Shown here: piece after piece, positions 1 through 8,386 of the stretch
How the letters are laid out: each line of letters opens with the position of its first letter
How positions within the stretch are numbered: position 1 is the first letter of the stretch
DNA from: Chitinophaga fulva
GTDB lineage: Bacteria; Bacteroidota; Bacteroidia; Chitinophagales; Chitinophagaceae
Length of the DNA: 64,000 nt
Direction of reading: 5' to 3'
NCBI RefSeq assembly: GCF_012927205.1
Contig: NZ_JABBGC010000001.1
Coordinates: forward strand, 992,001-1,056,000
The notes under the pieces: model-generated
The model's database searches: none
Told to the model about the DNA's origin: nothing
What the model saw: the letters and a program-made list of their open reading frames with translations, nothing else
Made by a program: the position numbers and the translations under genes

Positions 1-1257
1 TCCGGTAAGATGACCATCACGGTTAACGGACAGGAATATACGTTGCAACAGGCCGCAAAATTCCTGAAAAATGAAGACCGCGCACTGAGGGAGGAAGTAT
101 TCGGTAAAACTGCTGCCCGTCGCCTCCAGGACCGTGAAGCACTGGATAACCTGTATACCAGCCTCGTACAAAAACGGGACCTGGTAGCTAAAAACGCCGG
201 CTTCGCTAACTACCGCGATTACAAGTTTGTAGAACTGGGCCGCTTTGATTACACCAAAGAAGATTGTTTCCTGTTCCATGAAGCAGTAAAAACACATATC
301 CTGCCGCTGGTACAACAAATACTGGAAAAACAGCAGGCCAAACTGAAAGTGGATAAACTGAGACCATGGGACACAGAAGCTGAACCAGTGGGTGTAAAGC
401 CGCTTGAACCTTTCCAGACTGGTGAGGAGCTGATCACTAAAACAATTGAAATTTTCGACCAGCTGGGACCGTTTTTTGGTGATTGCCTGCGGGTGATGAA
501 AAAAATAGGCCGTCTCGATCTGGAGAGCCGTATCGGTAAAGCTCCCGGAGGATACAACTGCCCGCTGCCTGAAACCGGGGTGCCTTTTATCTTCATGAAC
601 GCGGCTGGCCAGATGGGCGACGTTACCACCATGGTACACGAAGGTGGTCATGCTGTTCATTCCTTCCTGAGCCATAACCTGTCGCTGAGCGCCTTTAAAG
701 AGTATCCAATGGAGATCGCTGAAGTGGCCAGCATGAGCATGGAGCTGATGGCGATGGGGTACCTGGATATTTTCTTTGATGATAAAGAAGAGTTACGTCG
801 CGCACGGCTTCAGCAGCTGGAAAGATCAGTTACCGTTTTCCCGTGGATTGCAACGATCGATAAATTCCAACACTGGGTATACGAACATCCGCAACATACT
901 ACCGAAGAACGTACCGCTAAATGGCTGGAAATACTGAACGAGTTCTCCCCTGCTGTAGTAGACTGGAGTGGATATGAAGACTACCGTGCTGCCAGCTGGC
1001 AACGTCAGTTGCATCTCTTTGAAGTGCCTTTCTATTACATTGAATATGGTATTGCTCAACTGGGCGCTATCGCCATGTGGAAACAGTTCAAGGAAAACAA
1101 ACAAGCAGCGCTCGATAATTACGTACAGGCGTTAAGTTTAGGAAACACTAAAACACTTCCTGAATTGTATAAAGCTGCTGGTATCCGCTTTGATTTGTCT
1201 CCGGCATACATCAAGGAGCTGGCTGATTTTATGAGAGACGAGATAGCGAAAATTTAG
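1..1257 (+). CDS. M3-family oligoendopeptidase (5' end outside the window)
   Basis: Zinc metallopeptidase of the thimet/oligoendopeptidase F family, expected to cut short peptides in the cytoplasm. The frame is open from base 1, so the 418 residues visible are the C-terminal part of a protein usually near 560-600 residues; the ATG at 10 is internal. The HEGGH zinc site is encoded at 637-651, and the third ligand Glu lies about 25 residues on, in a segment reading EIAEVASMSMELM. The C-terminal helical bowl typical of M3 enzymes follows. The gene ends at a strong bidirectional terminator shared with the convergent regulator gene. Exact substrate is unknown. Confidence 0.93.
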   Translation, partial: SGKMTITVNGQEYTLQQAAKFLKNEDRALREEVFGKTAARRLQDREALDNLYTSLVQKRDLVAKNAGFANYRDYKFVELGRFDYTKEDCFLFHEAVKTHILPLVQQILEKQQAKLKVDKLRPWDTEAEPVGVKPLEPFQTGEELITKTIEIFDQLGPFFGDCLRVMKKIGRLDLESRIGKAPGGYNCPLPETGVPFIFMNAAGQMGDVTTMVHEGGHAVHSFLSHNLSLSAFKEYPMEIAEVASMSMELMAMGYLDIFFDDKEELRRARLQQLERSVTVFPWIATIDKFQHWVYEHPQHTTEERTAKWLEILNEFSPAVVDWSGYEDYRAASWQRQLHLFEVPFYYIEYGIAQLGAIAMWKQFKENKQAALDNYVQALSLGNTKTLPELYKAAGIRFDLSPAYIKELADFMRDEIAKI

Positions 1258-1309
1258 AAGTATTTTGATTGGCGATTTTTTGATTTCGCGAATAAAAAAT
1301 CTGGTAATA

Positions 1310-1354
1310 AAAAAGCGAAGACCAAAGCAGCTATTGCTTTGGTCTTCGCTTTTT
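1310..1354. terminator. Bidirectional intrinsic terminator
   Basis: A 20-bp perfect inverted repeat (1310-1329 and 1335-1354) with a 5-nt loop has A-runs and T-runs at its ends, so it works on both strands between the convergent peptidase and Fur-family genes. A second, imperfect repeat of about 17 bp (near 1272-1289 and 1363-1379) encloses it. Confidence 0.9.
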
Positions 1355-1398
1355 ATCGGGCTGCGAAATCAAAAATCGCAAATCAAAAATTACCGGAA

Positions 1399-1833
1399 TT
1401 ATTTACAGGATTTACATACGCCGTTTACTACCACTTCCACATTGTGCATGGCGTAACCTTTCGGCAGCTGTATGCTGGGAACATCGGTTTCATCCAGGCA
1501 GGTAGTCGCACCGCAGTTTTCGCACTTGAAATGTACGTGATGATCATGATGATGATGTTCTGTACATTCCGATTTGCATACGGCATAACGCACAGACGTA
1601 TCGGTGGTCGGTATCTTATGGATAATTCCTTTTTCAAGAAATGTCTGCAGGGTACGGTATACGGTCACACGGTCAAATGATTTGCCCGCGAGTTTTTCAA
1701 AGTCACTGTGTTCAAGTGCTCCGTTACTTCTCATGAACAGCTCCAGAATTTTCACTCTGGTATCTGTTATGCTCAATTTGCTGTCCCGCAGTAAGGCGCT
1801 AATTCTTTCTGTTATTTGTTGTTTGGTACCCAT
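1399..1833 (-). CDS. Fur-family transcriptional regulator, probably Zur-like
   Basis: 144-residue Fur-superfamily repressor. The N-terminal winged helix (about residues 10-85) includes the typical DRVTVYRTL recognition segment. The C-terminal dimerisation domain carries two CxxC pairs (C104/C107 and C140/C143) that form the structural zinc site of the family. A dense His cluster at residues 93-99 and extra cysteines C86, C90 and C112 suggest additional metal binding. Its neighbours are a SCO protein on the same strand, 14 bp upstream, and a divergent MerC/COG0523 pair, which is the gene company of zinc regulators. Zur is therefore my first guess; Fur or PerR cannot be excluded from sequence alone. 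Confidence 0.85.
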   Translation of the reverse strand: MGTKQQITERISALLRDSKLSITDTRVKILELFMRSNGALEHSDFEKLAGKSFDRVTVYRTLQTFLEKGIIHKIPTTDTSVRYAVCKSECTEHHHHDHHVHFKCENCGATTCLDETDVPSIQLPKGYAMHNVEVVVNGVCKSCK

Positions 1834-1847
1834 GATGAAAAAAACTT

Positions 1848-2474
1848 TTATTCTTCCATTAATCGGTCAATATCGTTAATCAGTTTGTCTACGTCCTGTT
1901 TTTTGGTGCCTTCGTACAGACCGCGTATCTGGCCGGCTTTATCTACCAGCGCAAACCACTGGGTGTGTACAAAGTCCTCGTCACCGGTGTAAGTGCCGTC
2001 ATCCACAAGATATCCCTGACGGGCAAGTGCATACAGCTCTTTTTTAGTACCGGTAAGGAACCACCAATTTTTGGAGTCTGCACCATGTTTTTGGGCGTAA
2101 GCTTTTAATACCGGAACGCTGTCATGCTCCGGATCCACCGTATGAGACAGGATCAGGAAGTCCGGTTTGTCTTTATATTTTGCGTATACTTTTTCCATAT
2201 TGGCATTCATCTTCGGACAAATACCGGTACAGGTGGTGAAAAAATATTCCGCTACATAAATTTTGCCCTGCACGTCAGCCTTGCTTTTGGTATGCCCGTC
2301 CTGATCAGTAAAGGAAAAACCCTGAACAGTATGGCCTGGCGCGCCGAGAATCGGTAATTTTTCCTTACCCAGGAAAGTACCCCTTTCCCCTTTAATAACA
2401 TAACCGGCATATCCCAGAAATCCGAGGCTCAGCACGGTGAAAAATACAGTATATAAGATCGCTTTCTTAGACAT
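1848..2474 (-). CDS. SCO1/SenC-family copper chaperone (first of two)
   Basis: Membrane-anchored thioredoxin-fold protein that normally delivers copper to the CuA centre of cytochrome oxidase. From the ATG at 2474 it has 208 residues: one N-terminal membrane anchor (about 5-27), the copper-binding pair C82 and C86 in the CTGIC motif, and the conserved ligand His at about 170 in DFVHTQW. An upstream in-frame ATG at 2504 would add ten non-hydrophobic residues and is less likely. It sits just upstream of the Fur-family gene, probably in one transcript. This paralogue lies away from the oxidase operon, which has its own SCO gene at about 24.0 kb, so it may serve a different target or thiol/metal homeostasis. 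Confidence 0.88.
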   Translation of the reverse strand: MSKKAILYTVFFTVLSLGFLGYAGYVIKGERGTFLGKEKLPILGAPGHTVQGFSFTDQDGHTKSKADVQGKIYVAEYFFTTCTGICPKMNANMEKVYAKYKDKPDFLILSHTVDPEHDSVPVLKAYAQKHGADSKNWWFLTGTKKELYALARQGYLVDDGTYTGDEDFVHTQWFALVDKAGQIRGLYEGTKKQDVDKLINDIDRLMEE

Positions 2475-2639
2475 AGGTGAAAAATCCCCGCTGTTTAACG
2501 TCAAAAATTAATCAATGCACAAAGGTAACACTTGTTTGACAGACACGAATCATGTAAAGCTATTTTACCCTGTTTTAGATAGATAATCAATTAATTAGAA
2601 ATTACTTTAAAAGATATATTTAATCTATGCTGTTTTTTA

Positions 2640-2672
2640 TTTGCAACATTGTTGCAAAATTACATAGTTTTG
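2640..2672 (+). promoter_or_regulatory. MerC/COG0523 promoter with 17-bp palindromic operator
   Basis: A perfect palindrome, TTGCAACATTGTTGCAA, lies at 2641-2657. It covers the -33 element (TTTG at 2640-2643) and much of the spacer of a Bacteroidota-type promoter whose -7 box TAGTTTTG is at 2665-2672, with a 21-nt spacer. A repressor bound here would block RNA polymerase. Its position next to a Fur-family gene and a COG0523 GTPase suggests a Zur box. A near-identical site overlaps the promoter at about 27.9 kb. Confidence 0.7.
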
Positions 2673-2717
2673 CGACAGGATCAAAATTCAGGTAAGGTGG
2701 AGAATATATTTAGAAGA

Positions 2718-3095
2718 ATGAATCTGGACACGATAGGAATAGGTGCTTCTATGATCTGTGCGGTACATTGTGCCCTGTTGCCTTTATTGTTTGCTGCTCT
2801 CCCGCTATTGGGAATGGAAATAACGGAAAATACAGTCCTGGAATATTGTCTGTTGCTGTTTTCCTTTGGAATAGGCGCACTGGCCCTCGGCCAGGGATAC
2901 CTGCGTCACCACCGCCGGCTGTTGCCGCTGTTGCTGTTTATTTCAGGGTTTGCCCTGTTGCTGGGCGGTCACTTCTGGACGGAGGCCGCTGCCTGGGAAT
3001 ATACCCTGATATGCATCGGGGCCGCCGCTATCGTAGGCGCACACCTGCTTAATCAGCGTCATCGCCGGTATTGCAGGGTACATAAGCATCACTAA
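2718..3095 (+). CDS. MerC-domain integral membrane protein
   Basis: About 125 residues from the ATG at 2718; an earlier start at 2649 would put the -7 box inside the coding region. It has four predicted membrane segments. The first holds the MerC-like CAVHC pair of cysteines with His, in the segment beginning GIGASMICAVHCALLP. The C-terminus is His/Arg-rich and ends KHH. MerC proteins carry soft metal ions across the membrane; in Bacteroidota short MerC-domain proteins often sit in zinc-related loci rather than mercury operons. It is followed 9 bp later by the COG0523 GTPase, so the two are likely co-transcribed and co-regulated by the palindrome at 2641. Confidence 0.82.
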   Translation: MNLDTIGIGASMICAVHCALLPLLFAALPLLGMEITENTVLEYCLLLFSFGIGALALGQGYLRHHRRLLPLLLFISGFALLLGGHFWTEAAAWEYTLICIGAAAIVGAHLLNQRHRRYCRVHKHH

Positions 3096-3104
3096 CAATA
3101 GCAT

Positions 3105-4289
3105 ATGAAAAAATTACCTGTTACCGTGCTGAGTGGTTTCCTCGGCGCAGGGAAAACTACGCTCCTGAATCACGTATTACATAATCGTGAAAATCTTCGT
3201 GTAGCCGTCATCGTTAATGATATGAGCGAAGTGAATATTGACGCTCAACTGGTGAAGAATGAAAACACCCTGCATAAGACAGAAGAACGACTGGTGGAAA
3301 TGAGCAACGGCTGCATCTGCTGCACATTGCGCGATGACCTGCTTATAGCAGTGGAACAGCTGGCAAGGGAAAACCGCTTCGATTATCTGCTGATTGAATC
3401 CACCGGTATCTCTGAACCAGTTCCGGTAGCGCAAACATTCTGTTACCAGGATGAAAACAATGGCATAGACCTGAGCGCTGTTAGTCGCCTTGATACCATG
3501 GTGACCGTAGTGGACGCTTATAACTTCACGCGTGATTACAGCAGCGTCGCCTTGCTGCAGGACCAGGGCCTGACAGCGGATGCTGCCGATCAGCGGGCAA
3601 TCGTGAACCTGCTCACGGACCAGGTGGAATTTGCCAATGTGATTGTGCTGAATAAATGTGACCTCGTCAGTCCGGAACAACTAGGGAATCTGAAAGCCCT
3701 CCTGCGCAAACTCAACGCCACTGCCGTGATCATAGATGCAGTAAACGGCCAGGTGCCACTGAATCAGATACTGAACACCGGTTTATTCGATTTTGAAACA
3801 ACCTCGCAAAGTGCCGGCTGGCAGGCGGAGCTGGAACAGGAACATACACCCGAAACGGAAGAATATGGCATTAGCTCTTTTGTATACCGGAGCAGGAAAC
3901 CCTTTCATCCCGAACGTTTCTGGCAATATCTCCATGAACAATGGCCGGGCAATATTATCCGCAGCAAAGGGCTGTTCTGGCTGGCATCGCGGCCGAAACT
4001 GGCGGTCAACTGGAGCCAGGCCGGTGGTTCCCTCCGGGCGGAGAAAGCCGGTTACTGGTGGTGCGCCATCCCCCGCCAGCAATGGAATCTCGATGAAGAA
4101 ATGTACCAGCTGATCACCAGTCGATGGGATGAACGCTTCGCCGACCGTTACAATGAGCTGGTACTGATCGGACAGGATATGGACCAGGTCAATATCACAG
4201 CGGAGCTGGACCGCTGTCTCTGCACTGAAACTGAGGTGAATCGTTATTTGCAGGGAGATGTTTTTCATGACCCTTTTCCGGCAATGTAA
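3105..4289 (+). CDS. COG0523 (CobW/ZNG1-type) GTPase metallochaperone
   Basis: 394-residue G3E-family GTPase. The Walker A loop GFLGAGKTT is at residues 11-19, the zinc-binding hallmark GCICC at about 69-73 (C70, C72, C73), and an NKCD guanine-specificity motif in the middle. A CobW C-terminal domain occupies roughly residues 265-375. Such proteins use GTP hydrolysis to hand zinc (or cobalt) to client enzymes and are commonly derepressed in zinc starvation. It follows MerC by 9 bp and precedes a TonB-dependent receptor, fitting a metal-acquisition block. No cobalamin genes are nearby, so a ZNG1/YeiR/ZigA-like role is favoured over CobW. Confidence 0.9.
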   Translation: MKKLPVTVLSGFLGAGKTTLLNHVLHNRENLRVAVIVNDMSEVNIDAQLVKNENTLHKTEERLVEMSNGCICCTLRDDLLIAVEQLARENRFDYLLIESTGISEPVPVAQTFCYQDENNGIDLSAVSRLDTMVTVVDAYNFTRDYSSVALLQDQGLTADAADQRAIVNLLTDQVEFANVIVLNKCDLVSPEQLGNLKALLRKLNATAVIIDAVNGQVPLNQILNTGLFDFETTSQSAGWQAELEQEHTPETEEYGISSFVYRSRKPFHPERFWQYLHEQWPGNIIRSKGLFWLASRPKLAVNWSQAGGSLRAEKAGYWWCAIPRQQWNLDEEMYQLITSRWDERFADRYNELVLIGQDMDQVNITAELDRCLCTETEVNRYLQGDVFHDPFPAM

Positions 4290-4408
4290 ACCCCGCTGGT
4301 GGTATCAATGGGACATATCCCGATATGGTTGATAACCATGTTCCCTCGTGTACGGCTTGTGCTGTCACCGGCTGAGTCATCTCCCAGTTTTATTTTATCA
4401 GCCTTAAT

Positions 4409-4462
4409 TTAGGTTAGTCTAAATAATAATTAAGGCAAGTGTAAAATAAGGTTATAGTTTTG
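4409..4462 (+). promoter_or_regulatory. Promoter of the TonB receptor with a DtxR-like box
   Basis: TTAGGTTAGTCTAAATAAT at 4409-4427 closely matches the classical DtxR/IdeR operator pattern TTAGGTTAGSCTAACCTAA, with a perfect left half and a partial right half. It lies just upstream of a -7 box TAGTTTTG at 4455-4462; no good -33 TTTG is visible. The surroundings also contain an 8-bp inverted repeat, CCTTAATT/AATTAAGG, at about 4402 and 4428. This suggests iron- or manganese-dependent control of the receptor at 4552. Confidence 0.55.
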
Positions 4463-4551
4463 TGAAAAAATAACCGCAGTCGTGAGGGGAAGTGTCATCA
4501 CTTATCCCGGGACCCCGTGCGCCTGCTTTACCTACAAGTGTCAGATTTTAC

Positions 4552-7014
4552 ATGAAATATTTATTTACACTACTGGGTGCCCTGTTGTTGATGTTATCGT
4601 CGCACGCCCAACAGGGGACCATTACGGGAAAAATTACAGCCAACGGCAAACCGGTACAATTTGCAAACATCGCTATACCGGCGCTGAAAGCTGGTGCTGT
4701 GGCGGATCAACAGGGAATGTTCGTTGTCCGGAATTTACAACCGGGAACATATGATGTCAAAGTATCCATGATCGGTTACCAACCGATGACTTTGAAAAAA
4801 AGTATTCGTGGCAACCAGACGGTCACACTGGATATCACCCTGGAAGAAGATCTGTCTAAGCTGAATGAAGTGGTGGTGACTGGCGTGTCCCGCGCCACCG
4901 CAGTGCGCAAAAATCCTATACCCATTGCCGTTATAGGTAAGAGAGAGATGAACATGCACGTGAACAGCAATATCATTGATGCTATTGTAAAAGGCGTACC
5001 GGGCGTGAGCGCTGTTACTACGGGGCCTAACATCTCCAAACCTTTTATCCGTGGCCTCGGATATAACCGTGTGCTGACGCTCTTCGACGGCGTACGGCAG
5101 GAAGGGCAACAATGGGGCGATGAACATGGTATCGAAGTAGATCAATATGGCATAGCAAGAGCGGAAGTGGTGAAAGGACCCGCCAGTCTTACTTACGGCT
5201 CCGATGCGCTCGCCGGGGTTATTAATATGATACCGGATATCCCGGAAACAGAACCGGGCAAGCTCAAAGGCAATTTCCTGACAGACTACCATAGCAACAA
5301 CGGGATGATCGGTTCTTCACTGGGGCTGGCCTACAGCAAAAACGATTGGAAATACGTATTGCGGGGCACCATGAAAACCGCTCACAACTACCGCAATAAA
5401 GTCGACGGTTTTGTGTATGGCACCGCTTTCCGCGAATACAACGTGACGGCGCTGGCCAGGGTAGACAAATCCTGGGGGTATTCGCAGTGGGGCGCCAGTT
5501 TGTATGATAACACACAGGAAATCCCTGATGGCAGCCGGGACTCACTGACGCGCAAATTTACCCGGCAGGTGAAAGATGCCGACGATGATATCAAAGACAG
5601 GCCCATCGTACCGGACAACGAGCTGCGCACCTATACCCTGAATCCGTTACATCAGCATATTCAACATTACCGGTTATATAACCGTACCCGCTGGCAGCTC
5701 GGCAAAGGAGACCTGAACTCCCTGCTGGGCTTGCAACAGAGCATTCGCAGGGAATATAACCACCCGGAAATGGCGGTCCAGCCGGGACTATATGTAGTGT
5801 TGAACACGCTCAATTATGATCTGCGTTACAACCTGCCGGCTATCGCAGGCATAGAAACTACTGTGGGCGTGAATGGCATGTATCAGCGTAACCGCAGCCG
5901 CAATGCCACCGACTTCCCCATTCCGGATTACAACCTGTTTGACATCGGCGGTTTTTTCTTTGCTAAGAAAACGCTTGGTCAGCTGGACATTTCCGGTGGT
6001 CTTCGTTATGATAGCCGGAATATCCGATGGAATGATTTTTATGTAGGCCCCAATAAAGACAATGGATTCGACAAAAAATACGAGCTGCCCGATACTGCCG
6101 GTGCGAAGTTGCAGTTCCCTGCTTTCCGGCATAATTACACCGGTATCTCCGGTAGTCTGGGTGTTACCTGGAACCTGAGCCAGCGCGTGTTGCTGAAAGC
6201 TAATATTGCCAGAGGCTATCGGGCGCCTAATATCACAGAAATTGGTTCCAACGGGCTGGACCCCGGCGCCCATATCGTATACCTGGGCAACCGGGAGTTT
6301 AAGCCGGAATTCAGTCTCCAGCAGGACCTGGGCTTCCTGGCTTATCTGCCCGATCTGGATATCAGTGTGGAAGTGTTTAATAATAACATCGATAATTATA
6401 TCTACCAGGCAAGATTGTATGATGCCAATGGCGAGCCGGTGGTGATAGTGCCCGGCAATGCCACGTATCGTTACCAGCAATCCGGTGCGCGGCTGTATGG
6501 GGCAGAAGTGAGTGTAAATCTGCATCCGCGTACTGTGCCCTGGTTGACGATGGATAACAGTGCCGCCTATACGGAAGGGCGTAACCGCAACCAGGCACTC
6601 ATTGACTTACATGGCGATGCAGCCCGCTACCTTCCCTTTATACCGCCGTTGCATATACGTTCAGCCGTGAAGGCCATGGCATCCCGCAACTTTGGCGTGT
6701 TCTCCAAAGCTTATGTGCGGGCCGAGGTGGACCGTTTCTCTGCACAAAATCATTTTTATGGTGTAGATAATACAGAGACTTACACTGCCGGCTATACGCT
6801 GATTAATGTTGGTGCCGGTTCCGGTATTGTGAATAAGAAGGGAAAGACGGTGATGGAATTGTTTTTCCAGCTGGACAATGTATTTGACGTGGCTTATCAG
6901 GCCAATATGAACCGGTTGAAATACTTCGAGTATTATAATGCTTCCCCCAATGGCCGGAAGGGTATTTATAATATGGGGCGGAATTTCAGTGCGAAGGTGA
7001 TTGTACCTTTTTAG
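4552..7014 (+). CDS. TonB-dependent outer-membrane receptor, ZnuD-like
   Basis: 820 residues from the ATG at 4552, which gives a clean signal peptide ending in SSHAQ; the frame opens 60 bases earlier but those residues are not signal-like. Order of parts: signal peptide, carboxypeptidase-regulatory-like domain (about 20-105) ending in LNEVVVTG, plug domain (about 115-240) with the RGLGYNRVLTLFDGVRQ segment, then a 22-strand barrel ending in the aromatic residue F. The plug reads EGQQWGDEHGIEVDQ where zinc receptors of the ZnuD group read around HAVSVD, so zinc or another transition metal is a plausible cargo. The DtxR-like box upstream would instead point to iron or manganese. There is no SusD partner, which argues against glycan uptake. 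Confidence 0.85.
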   Translation: MKYLFTLLGALLLMLSSHAQQGTITGKITANGKPVQFANIAIPALKAGAVADQQGMFVVRNLQPGTYDVKVSMIGYQPMTLKKSIRGNQTVTLDITLEEDLSKLNEVVVTGVSRATAVRKNPIPIAVIGKREMNMHVNSNIIDAIVKGVPGVSAVTTGPNISKPFIRGLGYNRVLTLFDGVRQEGQQWGDEHGIEVDQYGIARAEVVKGPASLTYGSDALAGVINMIPDIPETEPGKLKGNFLTDYHSNNGMIGSSLGLAYSKNDWKYVLRGTMKTAHNYRNKVDGFVYGTAFREYNVTALARVDKSWGYSQWGASLYDNTQEIPDGSRDSLTRKFTRQVKDADDDIKDRPIVPDNELRTYTLNPLHQHIQHYRLYNRTRWQLGKGDLNSLLGLQQSIRREYNHPEMAVQPGLYVVLNTLNYDLRYNLPAIAGIETTVGVNGMYQRNRSRNATDFPIPDYNLFDIGGFFFAKKTLGQLDISGGLRYDSRNIRWNDFYVGPNKDNGFDKKYELPDTAGAKLQFPAFRHNYTGISGSLGVTWNLSQRVLLKANIARGYRAPNITEIGSNGLDPGAHIVYLGNREFKPEFSLQQDLGFLAYLPDLDISVEVFNNNIDNYIYQARLYDANGEPVVIVPGNATYRYQQSGARLYGAEVSVNLHPRTVPWLTMDNSAAYTEGRNRNQALIDLHGDAARYLPFIPPLHIRSAVKAMASRNFGVFSKAYVRAEVDRFSAQNHFYGVDNTETYTAGYTLINVGAGSGIVNKKGKTVMELFFQLDNVFDVAYQANMNRLKYFEYYNASPNGRKGIYNMGRNFSAKVIVPF

Positions 7015-7022
7015 ATAATGGT

Positions 7023-7694
7023 TTATTTACGAAGGCGGAGGCCCAGCTTGATACCGAGGTGCAGGCTGGGCAATACGCTTACCAGCGTGCCTTTGTTGCG
7101 GTTTACCACACCGTTGTCGCCCAGCTCGTAGTTGTCGGAGTGATAGGCTTTGCCTCTGAGGCCTATGCCGAAGTATGGATCGAGCACCAGTTTCTCTCTG
7201 CGGAACTGCCGGCCTACGAGTAACTGTATCGCATATACATCTTTGGAAGCTGAATTGGTGTAGGTGTTGTTGTTCAGCGTTACATCCTGATTGGAGTAGA
7301 ACACTTTTTTGTAAATCAGTACCGGTTCAAAGTAGGTGCCGGCTGCGGAGCTGGGACCTATTTCCCGGGTGATCAGATAATAGCGGAGCCCTGCCCTGAA
7401 TCCCAGTCCTGCCCCATCCACAAACTGTTCAGTACTGATGTCCGGTTTCTTCTGACCGAAATCGATCTTTTTAGCCAGCACATAGTCGGGGTAGTCAGTA
7501 TAGATACCGCTGATGCCCAGTTCTATACTAACTTTATCAGAGATGTCCTGTTCCAGAATGATATCCAGTTCATTAATCAGGGTAGAGGGATTCATTTTGA
7601 GATAGGTAGACCTGAACCGTTTTACACCTTCCTGGGCATAGGAGGAGGCAAATGAGAAAGAGAGTATTCCGATGAGCAACAGAGTCTTTTTCAT
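7023..7694 (-). CDS. Putative outer-membrane beta-barrel protein
   Basis: 223 residues with a signal peptide ending SSYAQ and alternating hydrophobic/aromatic strands. The C-terminal half looks like small OmpA/DUF3575-type barrels (VLPSLHLGIKLGLRLRK at the end). It is convergent with the TonB receptor, with only 8 bp between stops and no visible terminator. I do not recognise a specific function; the annotation rests on the signal peptide and strand pattern. Confidence 0.6.
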   Translation of the reverse strand: MKKTLLLIGILSFSFASSYAQEGVKRFRSTYLKMNPSTLINELDIILEQDISDKVSIELGISGIYTDYPDYVLAKKIDFGQKKPDISTEQFVDGAGLGFRAGLRYYLITREIGPSSAAGTYFEPVLIYKKVFYSNQDVTLNNNTYTNSASKDVYAIQLLVGRQFRREKLVLDPYFGIGLRGKAYHSDNYELGDNGVVNRNKGTLVSVLPSLHLGIKLGLRLRK

Positions 7695-7730
7695 ACAGTT
7701 AGTAGGTAGCTAAGGGTGAGGGTGATGGGC

Positions 7731-7761
7731 GGTGTGCAGCTACTGGTGGGGGCTGCACACC
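7731..7761 (-). terminator. Probable terminator hairpin downstream of purN
   Basis: A 10-bp inverted repeat, GGTGTGCAGC at 7731-7740 and GCTGCACACC at 7752-7761, lies between the purN stop and the next minus-strand start. The T-tract is weak on either strand. Confidence 0.5.
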
Positions 7762-7766
7762 GTTTG

Positions 7767-8333
7767 TTATTTTAGCAATATTCGTTCCACAATTACCGGA
7801 AACCATTGATGCTCCAGTGCCTGCACCTTGCGGGCAACAGTCTCCGGAGTGTCTTCAGGAGTGACGATGCAACGTTCCTGAAGAATCGGTTCTCCATCAT
7901 CATATTTTTCATTGACGAAGTGAATCGTGATGCCGCTTTCTGTTTCTCCGGCAGCTACCACCGCTTCATGCACAAAATGCCCATACATGCCTTTGCCTCC
8001 ATACTTGGGGAGCAGCGCCGGGTGGATGTTGATGATCTGGTTAGGAAATGCCTGTACCAGGTTGGCCGGTACTTTCCAGAGGAAACCAGCCAGGACGATC
8101 AGGTCTGTACGTTGCTCCTTCAGGAGCTGCACATATGTATCCGTATGGAAAAATTTCTCTTTTTCAATTAAAACGGCGGGTATGCCTTCCCGTTGGGCGA
8201 TGTCCAACACCCCTGCTCCGGGTTTGTTGCATACAATCATGGCTACCCTGCCTTTATCCGAATTCCTGAAATGATCGATGATCTTTTGCGCGTTGCTTCC
8301 TGCACCCGATGCGAAAATGACAATATTTTTCAA
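7767..8333 (-). CDS. purN: Phosphoribosylglycinamide formyltransferase
   Basis: 188-residue cytoplasmic enzyme of purine synthesis. It transfers the formyl group of 10-formyl-tetrahydrofolate to glycinamide ribonucleotide. The phosphate-binding N-terminus GSNAQKI, the catalytic His in NIHPALLPKYGGKGMYG (H104) and the acidic YDDGEP segment (about 144-149) are all present. The length is typical. It stands alone among unrelated genes, with a hairpin after it. The identification is secure. Confidence 0.95.
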   Translation of the reverse strand: MKNIVIFASGAGSNAQKIIDHFRNSDKGRVAMIVCNKPGAGVLDIAQREGIPAVLIEKEKFFHTDTYVQLLKEQRTDLIVLAGFLWKVPANLVQAFPNQIINIHPALLPKYGGKGMYGHFVHEAVVAAGETESGITIHFVNEKYDDGEPILQERCIVTPEDTPETVARKVQALEHQWFPVIVERILLK

Positions 8334-8386
8334 CAGTACTGTTTTAGGCGCAAAGGTACTATTTCAGACGTTTTTTTGGCCGGGAG

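Noticed and set aside
1265..1398. A 63-residue ORF downstream of the M3 peptidase
   Set aside because: It runs straight through the bidirectional terminator hairpin and into the antisense of the Fur-family gene.
4290..4551. A possible riboswitch in the leader of the TonB receptor
   Set aside because: Several small hairpins are present, but no cobalamin, TPP or other riboswitch core I know could be fitted; the DtxR-like box is a better explanation of control.
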